Under the pieces are notes generated by a model. It had not been told where the DNA came from and ran no database searches. It was given only the letters and a program-made list of their open reading frames with translations. Below, in pieces: positions 1 through 6,315 of a stretch of 18,843 bases of DNA. Position numbers and translations under genes: made by a program. This DNA is from Endozoicomonas sp031844845 (GTDB taxonomy: Bacteria > Pseudomonadota > Gammaproteobacteria > Pseudomonadales > Endozoicomonadaceae), in contig NZ_JAVRMB020000327.1 of NCBI RefSeq assembly GCF_031844845.1, positions 1 through 18,843 on the forward strand, given 5' to 3'. The number at the start of each line of letters is the position of its first letter. Position 1 is the first letter of the stretch.

Positions 1-25
1 CCAGTTCCTTCAGGTTCACGGACAT
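1..25 (-). CDS. Start of a leftward gene, cut by the window edge (product unknown)
   Basis: On the minus strand an ATG at 25-23 opens a reading frame of eight codons, MSVNLKEL, before the window ends. A weak purine-rich Shine-Dalgarno-like stretch (AAAGAG) lies three bases upstream, and a perfect TATAAT box lies about 55 bases upstream in the right orientation. These together suggest a real gene start. Eight residues are too few to name a product. Confidence 0.4.
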
Positions 26-79
26 TGACTCTTTATTCAACAAGTCAGATCCATCTGCCGTTTTGTTCAGTCGCGGGGT

Positions 80-108
80 ATTATAACTACCACACTTTGT
101 TAATGACT
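80..108 (-). promoter_or_regulatory. Sigma70-type promoter for the leftward gene at the left edge
   Basis: The minus strand reads a perfect TATAAT at 85-80. The hexamer 17 bases upstream is AGTCAT, a poor match to TTGACA, so the -10 box carries the call. Transcription would start near 73 and leave an untranslated leader of about 50 bases before the ATG at 25. No experimental support; the call rests on the exact -10 box and its position. Confidence 0.4.
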
Positions 109-195
109 GTTTTATCATAGTAACTGGTAACCTTTTCAGTAGTGACTGCTCCCCGCCCTATCGGACCCGAGGGCCTAATAAATAGGAATAAATAG

Positions 196-305
196 AGGAA
201 TAAATAGGACAGCCACAAATTCAAGCCCAATATTAGCATTTGATTTGTGGAGGAATAAATAGGACAGCCACAAATTCAAGCCCAATATTAGCATTTGATT
301 TGTGG
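196..305. repeat. Perfect 55-bp tandem duplication, each copy with a hairpin
   Basis: Bases 196-250 and 251-305 are identical. A 12-bp piece of the same unit, AGGAATAAATAG, also occurs at 184-195, so the array begins with a partial copy. Each unit contains inverted arms CCACAAAT and ATTTGTGG (213-220 with 243-250; 268-275 with 298-305) around a 22-base AT-rich loop, so each copy can fold as a cruciform or hairpin. The right end of the second copy runs directly into the pyrimidine-rich array that follows. Perfect identity implies a recent duplication. Confidence 0.9.
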
Positions 306-420
306 ATGTCCTTTTCTTCTTTCATTTGTGGATGTCCTTTTCTTCTTTTTGTGGATGTCCTTTTCTTCTTTTTGTGGATGTCCTTTTCTTCTTTCATTTG
401 TGGATGTCCTTTTCTTCTTT
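306..420. repeat. Pyrimidine-rich 26/23-bp tandem array
   Basis: Successive units begin with ATGTCCTTTTCTTCTTT and end with TTTGTGG. They lie at 306-331 (26 bp), 332-354 (23 bp), 355-377 (23 bp) and 378-403 (26 bp), with a partial copy from 404. The two lengths differ by an internal TCA. The unit lengths are not all multiples of three, so the array is not a coding repeat. The motif ATTTGTGGATGTCCT is, with one mismatch, the inverse complement of AGGACAGCCACAAAT in the neighbouring 55-bp units, so the two repeat families are related and can pair. The tract carries on as almost pure pyrimidine to 448 and ends in seven C. Confidence 0.88.
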
Positions 421-449
421 TTTCTTCTTTCCTTTTCTTCTCCCCCCCA

Positions 450-605
450 CTAACGATAAATCATCTTTTTGGTCATCCCGCCATCAACCACAATATTGGC
501 CCCATTGATAAAATCATTTTCCTCATGTGTCAAAAACTTTCTATCGGTAGTATTTCCATGGTGTCGGCCAGGTCATCCACGACGGCCAATAGCGCAAAAT
601 ACAAA
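450..605 (-). pseudogene. Decayed 3' end of a short-chain dehydrogenase/reductase gene
   Basis: The minus strand between about 540 and 450 encodes FINGANIVVDGGMTKKMIY followed by R and a TAG stop. This is the highly recognisable C-terminal segment of classical SDR enzymes (the FITGxxxxVDGG motif near the cofactor-binding end). Just upstream a second frame encodes DDLADTME, which fits the helix that normally precedes this segment. The two pieces are in different frames, so there is at least one frameshift around 545-560. No catalytic YxxxK, Rossmann motif or start codon is present upstream, so the gene is broken and 5'-truncated. It is not a copy of the intact YdfG-type gene further on, whose C-terminus differs. 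Confidence 0.7.
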
Positions 606-884
606 CGACTTCCGTAGTGCAATATCAGAAGGCCGCTTTGCGTTTCTTTATGTTTTTTTGCGCAGGTTGTCGTCTTTTATACAAGTCTCGCACGAAAAAT
701 TCTGTGAGTAGGCAGAAGTAATCGTACTGAAATAAAGCCCTTGCACTAATGCGTACTTATATTTAACAATGCGCATCCAACCATAAAGCACTGTCCAGAC
801 TTCCCTGAGAGGTTCACCCTGTGCATTATCAGGGCATCTCCCCCTCACTTTGAAACACTGGCAACAACTGGCTCTACATTAACC
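606..884. other. Intergenic DNA with no recognised gene
   Basis: Between the dehydrogenase remnant and the TetR-type gene I see only short open frames without family motifs, ribosome-binding sites or codon-like structure. The stretch should contain the promoter of the regulator gene at 885, but I cannot pick a convincing -10/-35 pair. Confidence 0.5.
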
Positions 885-1352
885 ATGGCAAAAATCAGCA
901 GTGAAGAACGTGCACGTCGAAAAGAACTTTACGACAGTGTAATCCTGAATATTTTCATGACCGAAAGCTGGGAGGCCATCACCTATGACCGGCTGGCCAG
1001 AGAGCTGACCATCAGCAAATCAACATTACAGCGTTACTACCCCAGTCGGATGCATTTTGTCACTGCCCTTCAGGGTAAGGTGATGCCCATTGTTGCCAGA
1101 AATCTTGATTTCAATAGCCGCCAGTCATTTATATCATCCTGGGAATCCGCATTAAACAGCGACCCTCATTTCCGAAACGTAGTAAGAATGTTTATTGATA
1201 ATCTCATGTCCCGCGCACCACACCCCTCTGCCCAGGACGCAATGATGCGGCTGCTCGACCAACTGAAATCCGTGGCTTCTGAAGAGGATGCCCTGGTAAT
1301 CCTGAAAGTAGTACTGGGAACCTCTGTTCTGTCATTCAATAAATTTTTATAG
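885..1352 (+). CDS. TetR-family transcriptional regulator (short form)
   Basis: This 155-residue protein has a TetR-type N-terminal DNA-binding domain. The helix-turn-helix lies at about residues 30-52 (ITYDRLARELTISKSTLQRYY), followed by the S-R-x-x-F-x-x-A-L helix that corresponds to the usual YF-xSKxxL segment. The C-terminal part (about 65-155) is helical and is presumably the ligand/dimer domain. At 155 residues it is shorter than the 190-210 usual in the family. The ATG at 885 has no strong Shine-Dalgarno sequence, but no better in-frame start exists. It is followed after 91 bases, on the same strand, by two exported-protein genes that it might control. Its ligand cannot be told from sequence. 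The family call is firm, the target is inference. Confidence 0.85.
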   Translation: MAKISSEERARRKELYDSVILNIFMTESWEAITYDRLARELTISKSTLQRYYPSRMHFVTALQGKVMPIVARNLDFNSRQSFISSWESALNSDPHFRNVVRMFIDNLMSRAPHPSAQDAMMRLLDQLKSVASEEDALVILKVVLGTSVLSFNKFL

Positions 1353-1396
1353 GTAGAAATCACAATACCGATTTCACGTAAATACCACTATATTGC

Positions 1397-1413
1397 ATAT
1401 TGATATTCAATAT
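1397..1413. promoter_or_regulatory. Operator-like palindrome upstream of the exported-protein genes
   Basis: The sequence ATATTGATATTCAATAT has perfect 7-bp inverted arms (ATATTGA/TCAATAT) around a 3-bp centre. It sits in the 91-bp AT-rich gap between the TetR-type gene and the next gene, 31 bases before that gene's ATG, where a dimeric repressor site would be expected. Binding by the neighbouring regulator is inference. Confidence 0.35.
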
Positions 1414-1443
1414 AAAAATAAATGACCGGGAGTTTTCAGAACG

Positions 1444-1845
1444 ATGATTCGTCACCTTACTTTTTTCAGTCTCATTGCTCTGCTCATGACCGCCCTGACT
1501 ATTCCACCCGCACAAGCCTCCGGATGGACATTACTGGGAGAAAAGCAAGTCAGCCGTCGTTCAGAAACCGATACGATCCATGTCGGTGCCAGAGAGGGTG
1601 CGTTTCGGAAAATTCAATTCAGGGTGCGTGGCGCTGATGTTAATTTCAACCGTGTTATTATCCACTACCAAAATGGCCAGACTCGGGGAATATCTATGAA
1701 AGGTCTGGTTCGAAAGAACAACAGCTCCCGTCAGATTGACCTGCCTGGAAAAGCCAGAGTCATTAACAGAGTCTCTTTCGAGTATCGGACCAAAGGTCCC
1801 GGACGAGCTCAGGCTACCGTCCTGCTGTGGGGCAATGCGGTCTGA
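1444..1845 (+). CDS. Small exported beta-rich protein, DUF2541-like
   Basis: The 133-residue product starts with a clear Sec signal peptide: a basic MIRH, a hydrophobic core at about residues 5-21, and an AQA cleavage site near residue 25. The mature protein of about 108 residues opens with GWTLLGEKQV and carries the pattern DTIHVGAREGAFRKIQFRV, then NGQTRGISMKG and SRQIDLPGKARVINRVSFEY. These alternating short strands resemble the periplasmic beta-sandwich proteins grouped as DUF2541 (the E. coli YaaI type). The mature part has no cysteines and I see no catalytic motif. A GGGAG sequence 11 bases upstream supports the ATG at 1444. It lies 43 bases before the surface-antigen gene and is probably cotranscribed with it. 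Function unknown; the family name is tentative, export is well supported. Confidence 0.75.
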   Translation: MIRHLTFFSLIALLMTALTIPPAQASGWTLLGEKQVSRRSETDTIHVGAREGAFRKIQFRVRGADVNFNRVIIHYQNGQTRGISMKGLVRKNNSSRQIDLPGKARVINRVSFEYRTKGPGRAQATVLLWGNAV

Positions 1846-1888
1846 CCGGCAGATGCCTTAACGATAAATAATCCGAAGAAAATTACCC

Positions 1889-2476
1889 ATGATTAAAACC
1901 TGGCTCTACCCACTGATAGTGACATTATCTCTTGGTCTTCTGGCAAATACGGCAATGGCTGACTTAAGAGTGGATAACCGACAGGATAACCGACAGGATA
2001 AACGTGAGGATAAACGTCTGGATGATCGGCAGGATAAACGCTGGAATGACCAGCGACGCGCCCGAATTCAACCGGTTATCGTTCCCCGCAGAAGGACGAT
2101 TAATAACGTTGTTGTTTTCCGCCCCTACGGCAAACCTTACGCCGGCTATGGCCGTTACCATAATGACAATGATGCGGTGAAATGGCTGGCGTTTACCGCC
2201 ATCACCCTGAAAATCCTTGATAATATCAATGAGGCTGCCCAGCGTGAGCACGAAACCGCCCAGGTTACGGCGACAACGGCTCCGATTGGTGAAAAGGTTA
2301 TCTGGAATGATGGTAATGCCAGTGGTTATGTCGTTGCCACCAAACAAGGCAAAAGCTCGACAACCGGACTGGTTTGTCGGGAGTTTCAACAGTCTGTAAC
2401 CATTGGCGGAGAAACAGAGGACGCCTGGGGACAGGCCTGCCTCCAGGCAGATGGCTCCTGGAAGATTGTTCAATAA
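1889..2476 (+). CDS. Exported surface antigen of the 17-kDa/RT0821 type with RQDK repeats
   Basis: The 195-residue protein begins with a signal peptide (hydrophobic core about residues 5-20, AMA cleavage site at 22-24). There is no lipobox cysteine at the cleavage site, so it is not an obvious lipoprotein. Residues about 28-52 are a low-complexity highly charged repeat of D-N/K-R-Q. A linker rich in Arg, Tyr and Gly follows. The conserved C-terminal domain, about 88-195, contains KWLAFTAITLKILDNINEA, a REHETAQ helix, then beta segments with C163 and C184, which could form a disulfide. The end, CLQADGSWKIV, is typical of the RT0821/Lpp0805 (17-kDa surface antigen) family. These are envelope proteins of unknown biochemical role. 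It is the last gene of the + strand cluster. Confidence 0.8.
   Translation: MIKTWLYPLIVTLSLGLLANTAMADLRVDNRQDNRQDKREDKRLDDRQDKRWNDQRRARIQPVIVPRRRTINNVVVFRPYGKPYAGYGRYHNDNDAVKWLAFTAITLKILDNINEAAQREHETAQVTATTAPIGEKVIWNDGNASGYVVATKQGKSSTTGLVCREFQQSVTIGGETEDAWGQACLQADGSWKIVQ
1969..2040 (+). repeat. Six imperfect 12-bp tandem repeats inside the surface antigen gene
   Basis: Six consecutive 12-mers with the consensus acaGGATAAaCG run from 1969 to 2040. They are in frame and each encodes four residues, giving the charged D-N/K-R-x series of the mature N-terminus. Because the unit is a multiple of three, copy-number change would lengthen or shorten the charged stalk without breaking the gene. Confidence 0.85.
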
Positions 2477-2546
2477 ACAGACAGGATCACCGACGTAATA
2501 CCCTTGCGCTCTGACAGTCTGCTGACCACCGACCAACGGGCTGCCA

Positions 2547-3338
2547 TTAATTTTCGTCGACATAGTGAACACTCTCGCTCGACGCATTAGGTAGGGATGT
2601 GGGGACTCTGGTGGAAGTTGAGGGATCCCCTTCGAAAACTGCAGAATTATTTACAGCCTCTGAACCGGCGCTGTTTACGTTAATAGTGAAATCGCTATCG
2701 GACACACTTAAATGCTTTATTTTTCCGGTAAAATCGTTCCCTGAAGCACTGGAACCTCGATTTCCACTTTTAACTTCAACAGCGCCCTCTGAACCATTAG
2801 TTAATTTTGTACCCCTATCTGAATCACCTTGAGCTGCTACTTTGGTGTAACCCTCTCGTTTTTTCTGCCTCTCGTCCTTCTTTGCTTGCTTTTTCTCCCT
2901 TGCTAATTCCTGCGATTTCTCTTTCTCACTTCTATTTCGAACTTCTTTCTTGCACGTAACACCGCAAATCATAGCCACAACAATTCCCGTCGCGGCAATT
3001 CCAGCGATAACCCCCCCCCAAGGTATATCACTTTCAGAGCTTTCGGACGCCTCCCCAGTTGTGCCATTGGCCGTAGACGTCATATTTTGCGCACTCCCCT
3101 CGCTAGCTACCTGCTGTATCAAATACAGTATCCCGCTGAAAACTCCCAAGATAACCTTCCGGCAACTGAGTGGTTGGCCGATCGATTCATGAGTATTTTT
3201 GGATAATATATTTTTAGAAATGTCGACGCTGACCACGCCTGATGCTGAACCCTCTTGATTTCCCTCGATCTTTTGTTTGGCCGATAAATGAGGAAAACTA
3301 AGTACATTTGAAAAAGATGACAGTGATAGTAAGGACAT
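2547..3338 (-). CDS. Unrecognised protein with two hydrophobic segments and a basic helix
   Basis: I chose the ATG at 3338 (263 residues) because AGGA lies seven bases upstream; the open frame continues to about 3416 without a better start. The N-terminal 58 residues are Ser/Leu-rich and have no clear signal peptide. A hydrophobic stretch at about 61-77 is followed by a Ser/Thr/Gly-rich linker. A strong membrane segment, WGGVIAGIAATGIVVAMICG, lies at about 107-126. A highly charged Lys/Glu/Arg helix follows at about 130-162, and then a long Ser/Asn/Gly-rich tail. This order (short loop, membrane span, basic juxtamembrane helix, disordered tail) suggests a membrane-anchored or host-delivered protein, but I recognise no family. 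The codons for W107-V110 are a run of nine G, a slippage hotspot. It converges on the surface-antigen gene and lies downstream of the YdfG-type gene on the same strand, 267 bases away. Reality of the gene is likely, function unknown. Confidence 0.7.
   Translation of the reverse strand: MSLLSLSSFSNVLSFPHLSAKQKIEGNQEGSASGVVSVDISKNILSKNTHESIGQPLSCRKVILGVFSGILYLIQQVASEGSAQNMTSTANGTTGEASESSESDIPWGGVIAGIAATGIVVAMICGVTCKKEVRNRSEKEKSQELAREKKQAKKDERQKKREGYTKVAAQGDSDRGTKLTNGSEGAVEVKSGNRGSSASGNDFTGKIKHLSVSDSDFTINVNSAGSEAVNNSAVFEGDPSTSTRVPTSLPNASSESVHYVDEN
3011..3019 (-). repeat. G9 homopolymer inside the two-hydrophobic-segment gene
   Basis: Nine consecutive C on the + strand (nine G in the coding strand) encode the end of Trp, Gly-Gly and the first base of Val at the start of the second membrane segment. 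Gain or loss of one base would truncate the protein before its membrane span. Confidence 0.85.
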
Positions 3339-3563
3339 TATCTGATCCTGAATTAAAAATAAATTAATGAAACACAACAGATCTGTTGAAAACATCAAAG
3401 ATACTGAAAAATCCAAGTCTAGGTTTAGTTTGAAAAATCAGGTCCGGCCAATATTACTTTTACATTATCCCCCTGTAATTTAATTCAATTTTTAAGCAGA
3501 CTAACAAAATGAAACGGCTGAAATACGCCACACCTATATCAGAAAGTTTAATTAAATTGCATC

Positions 3564-3581
3564 ACCGTGGACAATCCACGG
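3564..3581 (-). terminator. Hairpin downstream of the YdfG-type gene
   Basis: CCGTGG (3565-3570) and CCACGG (3576-3581) form a perfect 6-bp stem around a 5-base loop, 25 bases beyond the stop codon of the dehydrogenase gene. On the transcribed strand it is followed by an AT-rich stretch but not by a clean run of T, so it is only a weak intrinsic terminator candidate. Confidence 0.4.
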
Positions 3582-3605
3582 CTCAGGGTTGCTTTTCTGC
3601 CAATA

Positions 3606-4370
3606 TCAGTCAGTTTCCCGAACTACCTTAAAGTTGTCCCATGCCTGAGAGGTGGGCATGACTTCCAGGCTGTTAATATTGATGTGGGCTGGCTGGCTGG
3701 CAATCCAGAAAATAATGTCAGCAATATCATCCGGCCGAATGGGATTAACTCCTTTATAAAGGTTGTCACTCTTCTCCTGATCGCCCTTAAAACGAACCAG
3801 TGAAAATTCCGTTTCACACATACCCGGTTCAAGGCTCGTCACCCGAACACCACTACCAGCAAGATCACAACGAAGATTGCGGGAAAACTGGGCGACAAAT
3901 GCCTTACTTCCACCGTAAACATGACTACCTGGGTATGACCAGTTAGAGGCTACAGACGCCAGATTAATAATCGATGCTTTGGGTTGCTGACGCAGAATCG
4001 GCAACAAACAGTGCGTGACATTGACCAGCCCCGTCACATTGGTATCGATCATGGTATGCCAGTCTTCCAGGCTGGCTTCCCAGGCTGGCCCAGACCCCAG
4101 GGCCAATCCTGCATTATTGACCAGCACCTCAATATTTCGGAATGACTCTGGCAACGTGGCAACCATCTCTGACACCGCCTGGGCATCACGCACATCAAGA
4201 GGCACGTAATGCACGGGAACCAGCGCACTCAACTCATCAGAGAGTTTCTGTAAACGATCAACACGTCGCCCGGTAATAATCAGGGGGTAACCATGTTCAG
4301 CAAAAAGTCTGGCGCTGGCAAGGCCAAATCCTGAGGTAGCGCCGGTAATCAAAACCGTTGAAGTGCTCAT
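3606..4370 (-). CDS. ydfG: NADP-dependent 3-hydroxy acid dehydrogenase, YdfG-like SDR
   Basis: A complete classical short-chain dehydrogenase/reductase of 254 residues. The glycine-rich cofactor motif TGATSGFG is at 9-16, with GRR at 34-36 as expected for NADP preference. NNAG is at 85-88, and the catalytic Ser139, Tyr152 and Lys156 (YGGSK) are all present. The C-terminal signatures VRFKGD and INSLEVMP match the E. coli YdfG branch, which oxidises L-allo-threonine, serine and 3-hydroxypropionate with NADP. The exact substrate here is inferred from the family. I start at the ATG at 4370 because GGAG lies nine bases upstream; an ATG five codons earlier (4385) has no ribosome-binding site. It lies downstream of nqrF on the same strand but behind a strong terminator, so it is probably a separate unit. 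Confidence 0.88.
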   Translation of the reverse strand: MSTSTVLITGATSGFGLASARLFAEHGYPLIITGRRVDRLQKLSDELSALVPVHYVPLDVRDAQAVSEMVATLPESFRNIEVLVNNAGLALGSGPAWEASLEDWHTMIDTNVTGLVNVTHCLLPILRQQPKASIINLASVASNWSYPGSHVYGGSKAFVAQFSRNLRCDLAGSGVRVTSLEPGMCETEFSLVRFKGDQEKSDNLYKGVNPIRPDDIADIIFWIASQPAHININSLEVMPTSQAWDNFKVVRETD

Positions 4371-4414
4371 TATCTGTGACTCCATTTCATTTTTTATGGG
4401 GCTATTTTCTTAAC

Positions 4415-4450
4415 AAAAAAGCCGGTACTCCAGGAGAGCACCGGCTTTTT
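4415..4450. terminator. Strong bidirectional intrinsic terminator after nqrF
   Basis: GCCGGT (4421-4426) pairs with ACCGGC (4440-4445), and the inner CTC/GAG extends the stem with one mismatch around a CAG loop. A run of six A lies on the left and five T on the right, so both strands read hairpin plus U-tract. It sits 25 bases beyond the nqrF stop codon and closes the nqr operon. Confidence 0.88.
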
Positions 4451-4474
4451 CTCTTACAGGAATAACATCAGCGT

Positions 4475-5701
4475 TTAACCACCAAAGTCATCCAGCAGAA
4501 TGTTTTCTTTCTCAACACCCTGGTCTTCCAGCAACTTGACAACCGCTGCGTTCATCATGGGTGGTCCACACATGTAGAACTCGCAGTCTTCCGGAGCCGG
4601 GTGATCCTTCAGGTAGTTATCGAACAGTACCTGGTGGATAAAGCCGGTCAACCCGGTCCAGTTGTCTTCAGCCAATGGATCAGAGAGCGCCAGATGCCAG
4701 GTGAAGTTTTCATTCTCTGCAGCCAGCTGGTCGAACTCTTCCACGTAGAACGCTTCACGAAGAGAGCGCGCACCGTACCAGAAAGAAATCTTCCGCTTTG
4801 ATGACAGGCGTCGGAGCAGATCAAAAATATGTGACCGCATCGGCGCCATACCGGCACCACCACCCACAAAGATCATCTCGTTGTCGGTATTTTTGGCAAA
4901 GAATTCACCAAACGGGCCGTACACAGCCATCTTGTCACCGGGCTTCAGGTTAAAGACATACGAAGACATCTTACCCGGCTCAAAATCAGTGCCCGGCGGT
5001 GGCGAAGCAATACGGATATTGAACTTCAATATCCCCTTCTCTTCCGGATAGTTAGCCATGGAGTAAGCACGGATGGTGTCTTCATTCACCTTGGAAACGT
5101 ACTGCCACTGGTTAAACTTGTCCCAGTCACCACGGTACTCTTCTTCAATATGGAAGTTCTTGTACTCAACGGTATGAGCAGGACATTCCAGCTGAACATA
5201 ACCACCAGCACGGAAGTTAACGTTTTCACCTTCCGGCAACTTGAGAACCAGCTCCTTGATAAAGGTGGCTACGTTCTCATTAGAGAGCACTTCACATTCC
5301 CATTTCTTGACGCCGAAGAGCTCTTCTTCAACTTCAATTTCCATGTCCTGCTTAACAGCGACCTGGCAGGAAAGGCGCCAGCCTTCTTTCTCTTCACGCT
5401 TGGTAAAGTGCACGCGCTCGGTTGGCAGCATTTCACCACCACCGGACAAAATCTTGCACTTACACTGGGCACAGGTACCACCTCCGCCACAGGCAGAAGG
5501 CAGGAAAACACCCGCATTGGACAGCGTATTCAGCAGTTTGCCACCGGCAGAAGTAGTCATGCCTTTTTCCGGGTCTTCGTTGATCCCGATAGTGACATCA
5601 CCAGTACTGACCAGTCTCGAACGGGCGGCAAGGATAACCAGCACCAGCGCCAGGACGATAGCGGTAAACATGCCAACGCCATAGATAATATTTAAATCCA
5701 T
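4475..5701 (-). CDS. nqrF: Na+-NQR subunit F, NADH-oxidising flavin/2Fe-2S protein
   Basis: The 408-residue NADH-entry subunit of the sodium-pumping NADH:quinone oxidoreductase. An N-terminal membrane anchor is at about residues 5-25. A plant-type ferredoxin domain follows, with cluster ligands C71, C77, C80 and C112 (CGGGGTCAQC and LSC). The ferredoxin-reductase-like part has the FAD motif RAYSMAN at 211-217, the NADH loop GGGAGMAPMRS at 280-290, and CGPPMM at 378-383. It ends in the characteristic LLDDFGG. Length matches the family (about 407). ATG at 5701 is preceded by TAGGA at a proper distance. It is the last gene of nqrABCDEF, 14 bases after nqrE, and is followed by a terminator rather than by apbE. 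Confidence 0.97.
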   Translation of the reverse strand: MDLNIIYGVGMFTAIVLALVLVILAARSRLVSTGDVTIGINEDPEKGMTTSAGGKLLNTLSNAGVFLPSACGGGGTCAQCKCKILSGGGEMLPTERVHFTKREEKEGWRLSCQVAVKQDMEIEVEEELFGVKKWECEVLSNENVATFIKELVLKLPEGENVNFRAGGYVQLECPAHTVEYKNFHIEEEYRGDWDKFNQWQYVSKVNEDTIRAYSMANYPEEKGILKFNIRIASPPPGTDFEPGKMSSYVFNLKPGDKMAVYGPFGEFFAKNTDNEMIFVGGGAGMAPMRSHIFDLLRRLSSKRKISFWYGARSLREAFYVEEFDQLAAENENFTWHLALSDPLAEDNWTGLTGFIHQVLFDNYLKDHPAPEDCEFYMCGPPMMNAAVVKLLEDQGVEKENILLDDFGG

Positions 5702-5715
5702 ACGTTCCTATCCCC

Positions 5716-6312
5716 TTACAGCTGTACGCCAGAGAACGACAGGAAGCCCAGAGACATCAAACCTACCGTAATGAAGGTAATGCCCAGACCTCTCAGTCCC
5801 ACCGGTACATCACTGTACTTGAGCTTCTCCCGAATACCGGCCAGGGCCGCAATGGCCAGAGCCCAGCCCATACCCGCACCGAAACCGTAGACGACCGATT
5901 CACCGAAATTGTAATCACGCTGAACCATAAACAGAGCCGCACCCATAATGGCGCAGTTAACGGTAATCAGTGGCAGAAAAACACCCAGGGCGTTGTAAAG
6001 CGCTGGCACATACTTATCCAGAAACATTTCCAGAATCTGCACCAGGGCCGCAATAACACCGATGTAGGTAATCAGGCCCAAAAAGCTCAGGTCGACACCC
6101 GGTACCAGCACACCGTCTTTCAGAATATTCTGATAGATAAGGTTATTGATGGGTACGGTGATGGTCAGTACCGCCACCACAGCAACCCCCAGACCCAGTG
6201 CCGTTTTTACCTGCTTGGAAACCGCCAGGAAGGTACACATACCCAGGAAGAAAGCCAGTGCCATGTTTTCCACGAACACTGCTTTCACAAAAAGCGAAAT
6301 AAAATGTTCCAT
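5716..6312 (-). CDS. nqrE: Na+-NQR subunit E, integral membrane protein
   Basis: A 198-residue, very hydrophobic protein with six predicted membrane spans, the normal size for NqrE. It pairs with NqrD as inverted half-channels in the membrane core of the complex. C26 (GMCTF) and C120 (VNCAIMG) are the conserved membrane cysteines that, with two in NqrD, hold the intramembrane Fe-S centre known from NQR structures. The start ATG at 6312 lies only three bases after the nqrD stop, with GAGG about 12 bases upstream, so translation is probably coupled. Confidence 0.96.
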   Translation of the reverse strand: MEHFISLFVKAVFVENMALAFFLGMCTFLAVSKQVKTALGLGVAVVAVLTITVPINNLIYQNILKDGVLVPGVDLSFLGLITYIGVIAALVQILEMFLDKYVPALYNALGVFLPLITVNCAIMGAALFMVQRDYNFGESVVYGFGAGMGWALAIAALAGIREKLKYSDVPVGLRGLGITFITVGLMSLGFLSFSGVQL

Positions 6313-6315
6313 GAC

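Noticed and set aside
306..420. CRISPR array
   Set aside because: Units are contiguous 23/26-bp copies with no unique spacers between repeats.
240..617. Open frames across the pyrimidine-rich array (FLWMSFSS-like repeats)
   Set aside because: They are produced by the tandem array, whose 23- and 26-bp units shift the frame; there is no ribosome-binding site and the real signal here is the dehydrogenase remnant on the other strand.
648..848. 66-codon minus-strand frame upstream of the TetR-type gene
   Set aside because: No ribosome-binding site and no recognisable sequence.
1964..2587. 207-codon minus-strand frame
   Set aside because: Antisense shadow of the surface antigen gene, which has a signal peptide and a recognised domain.
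5150..5695. 181-codon plus-strand frame
   Set aside because: Shadow of nqrF; no ribosome-binding site or family signature.
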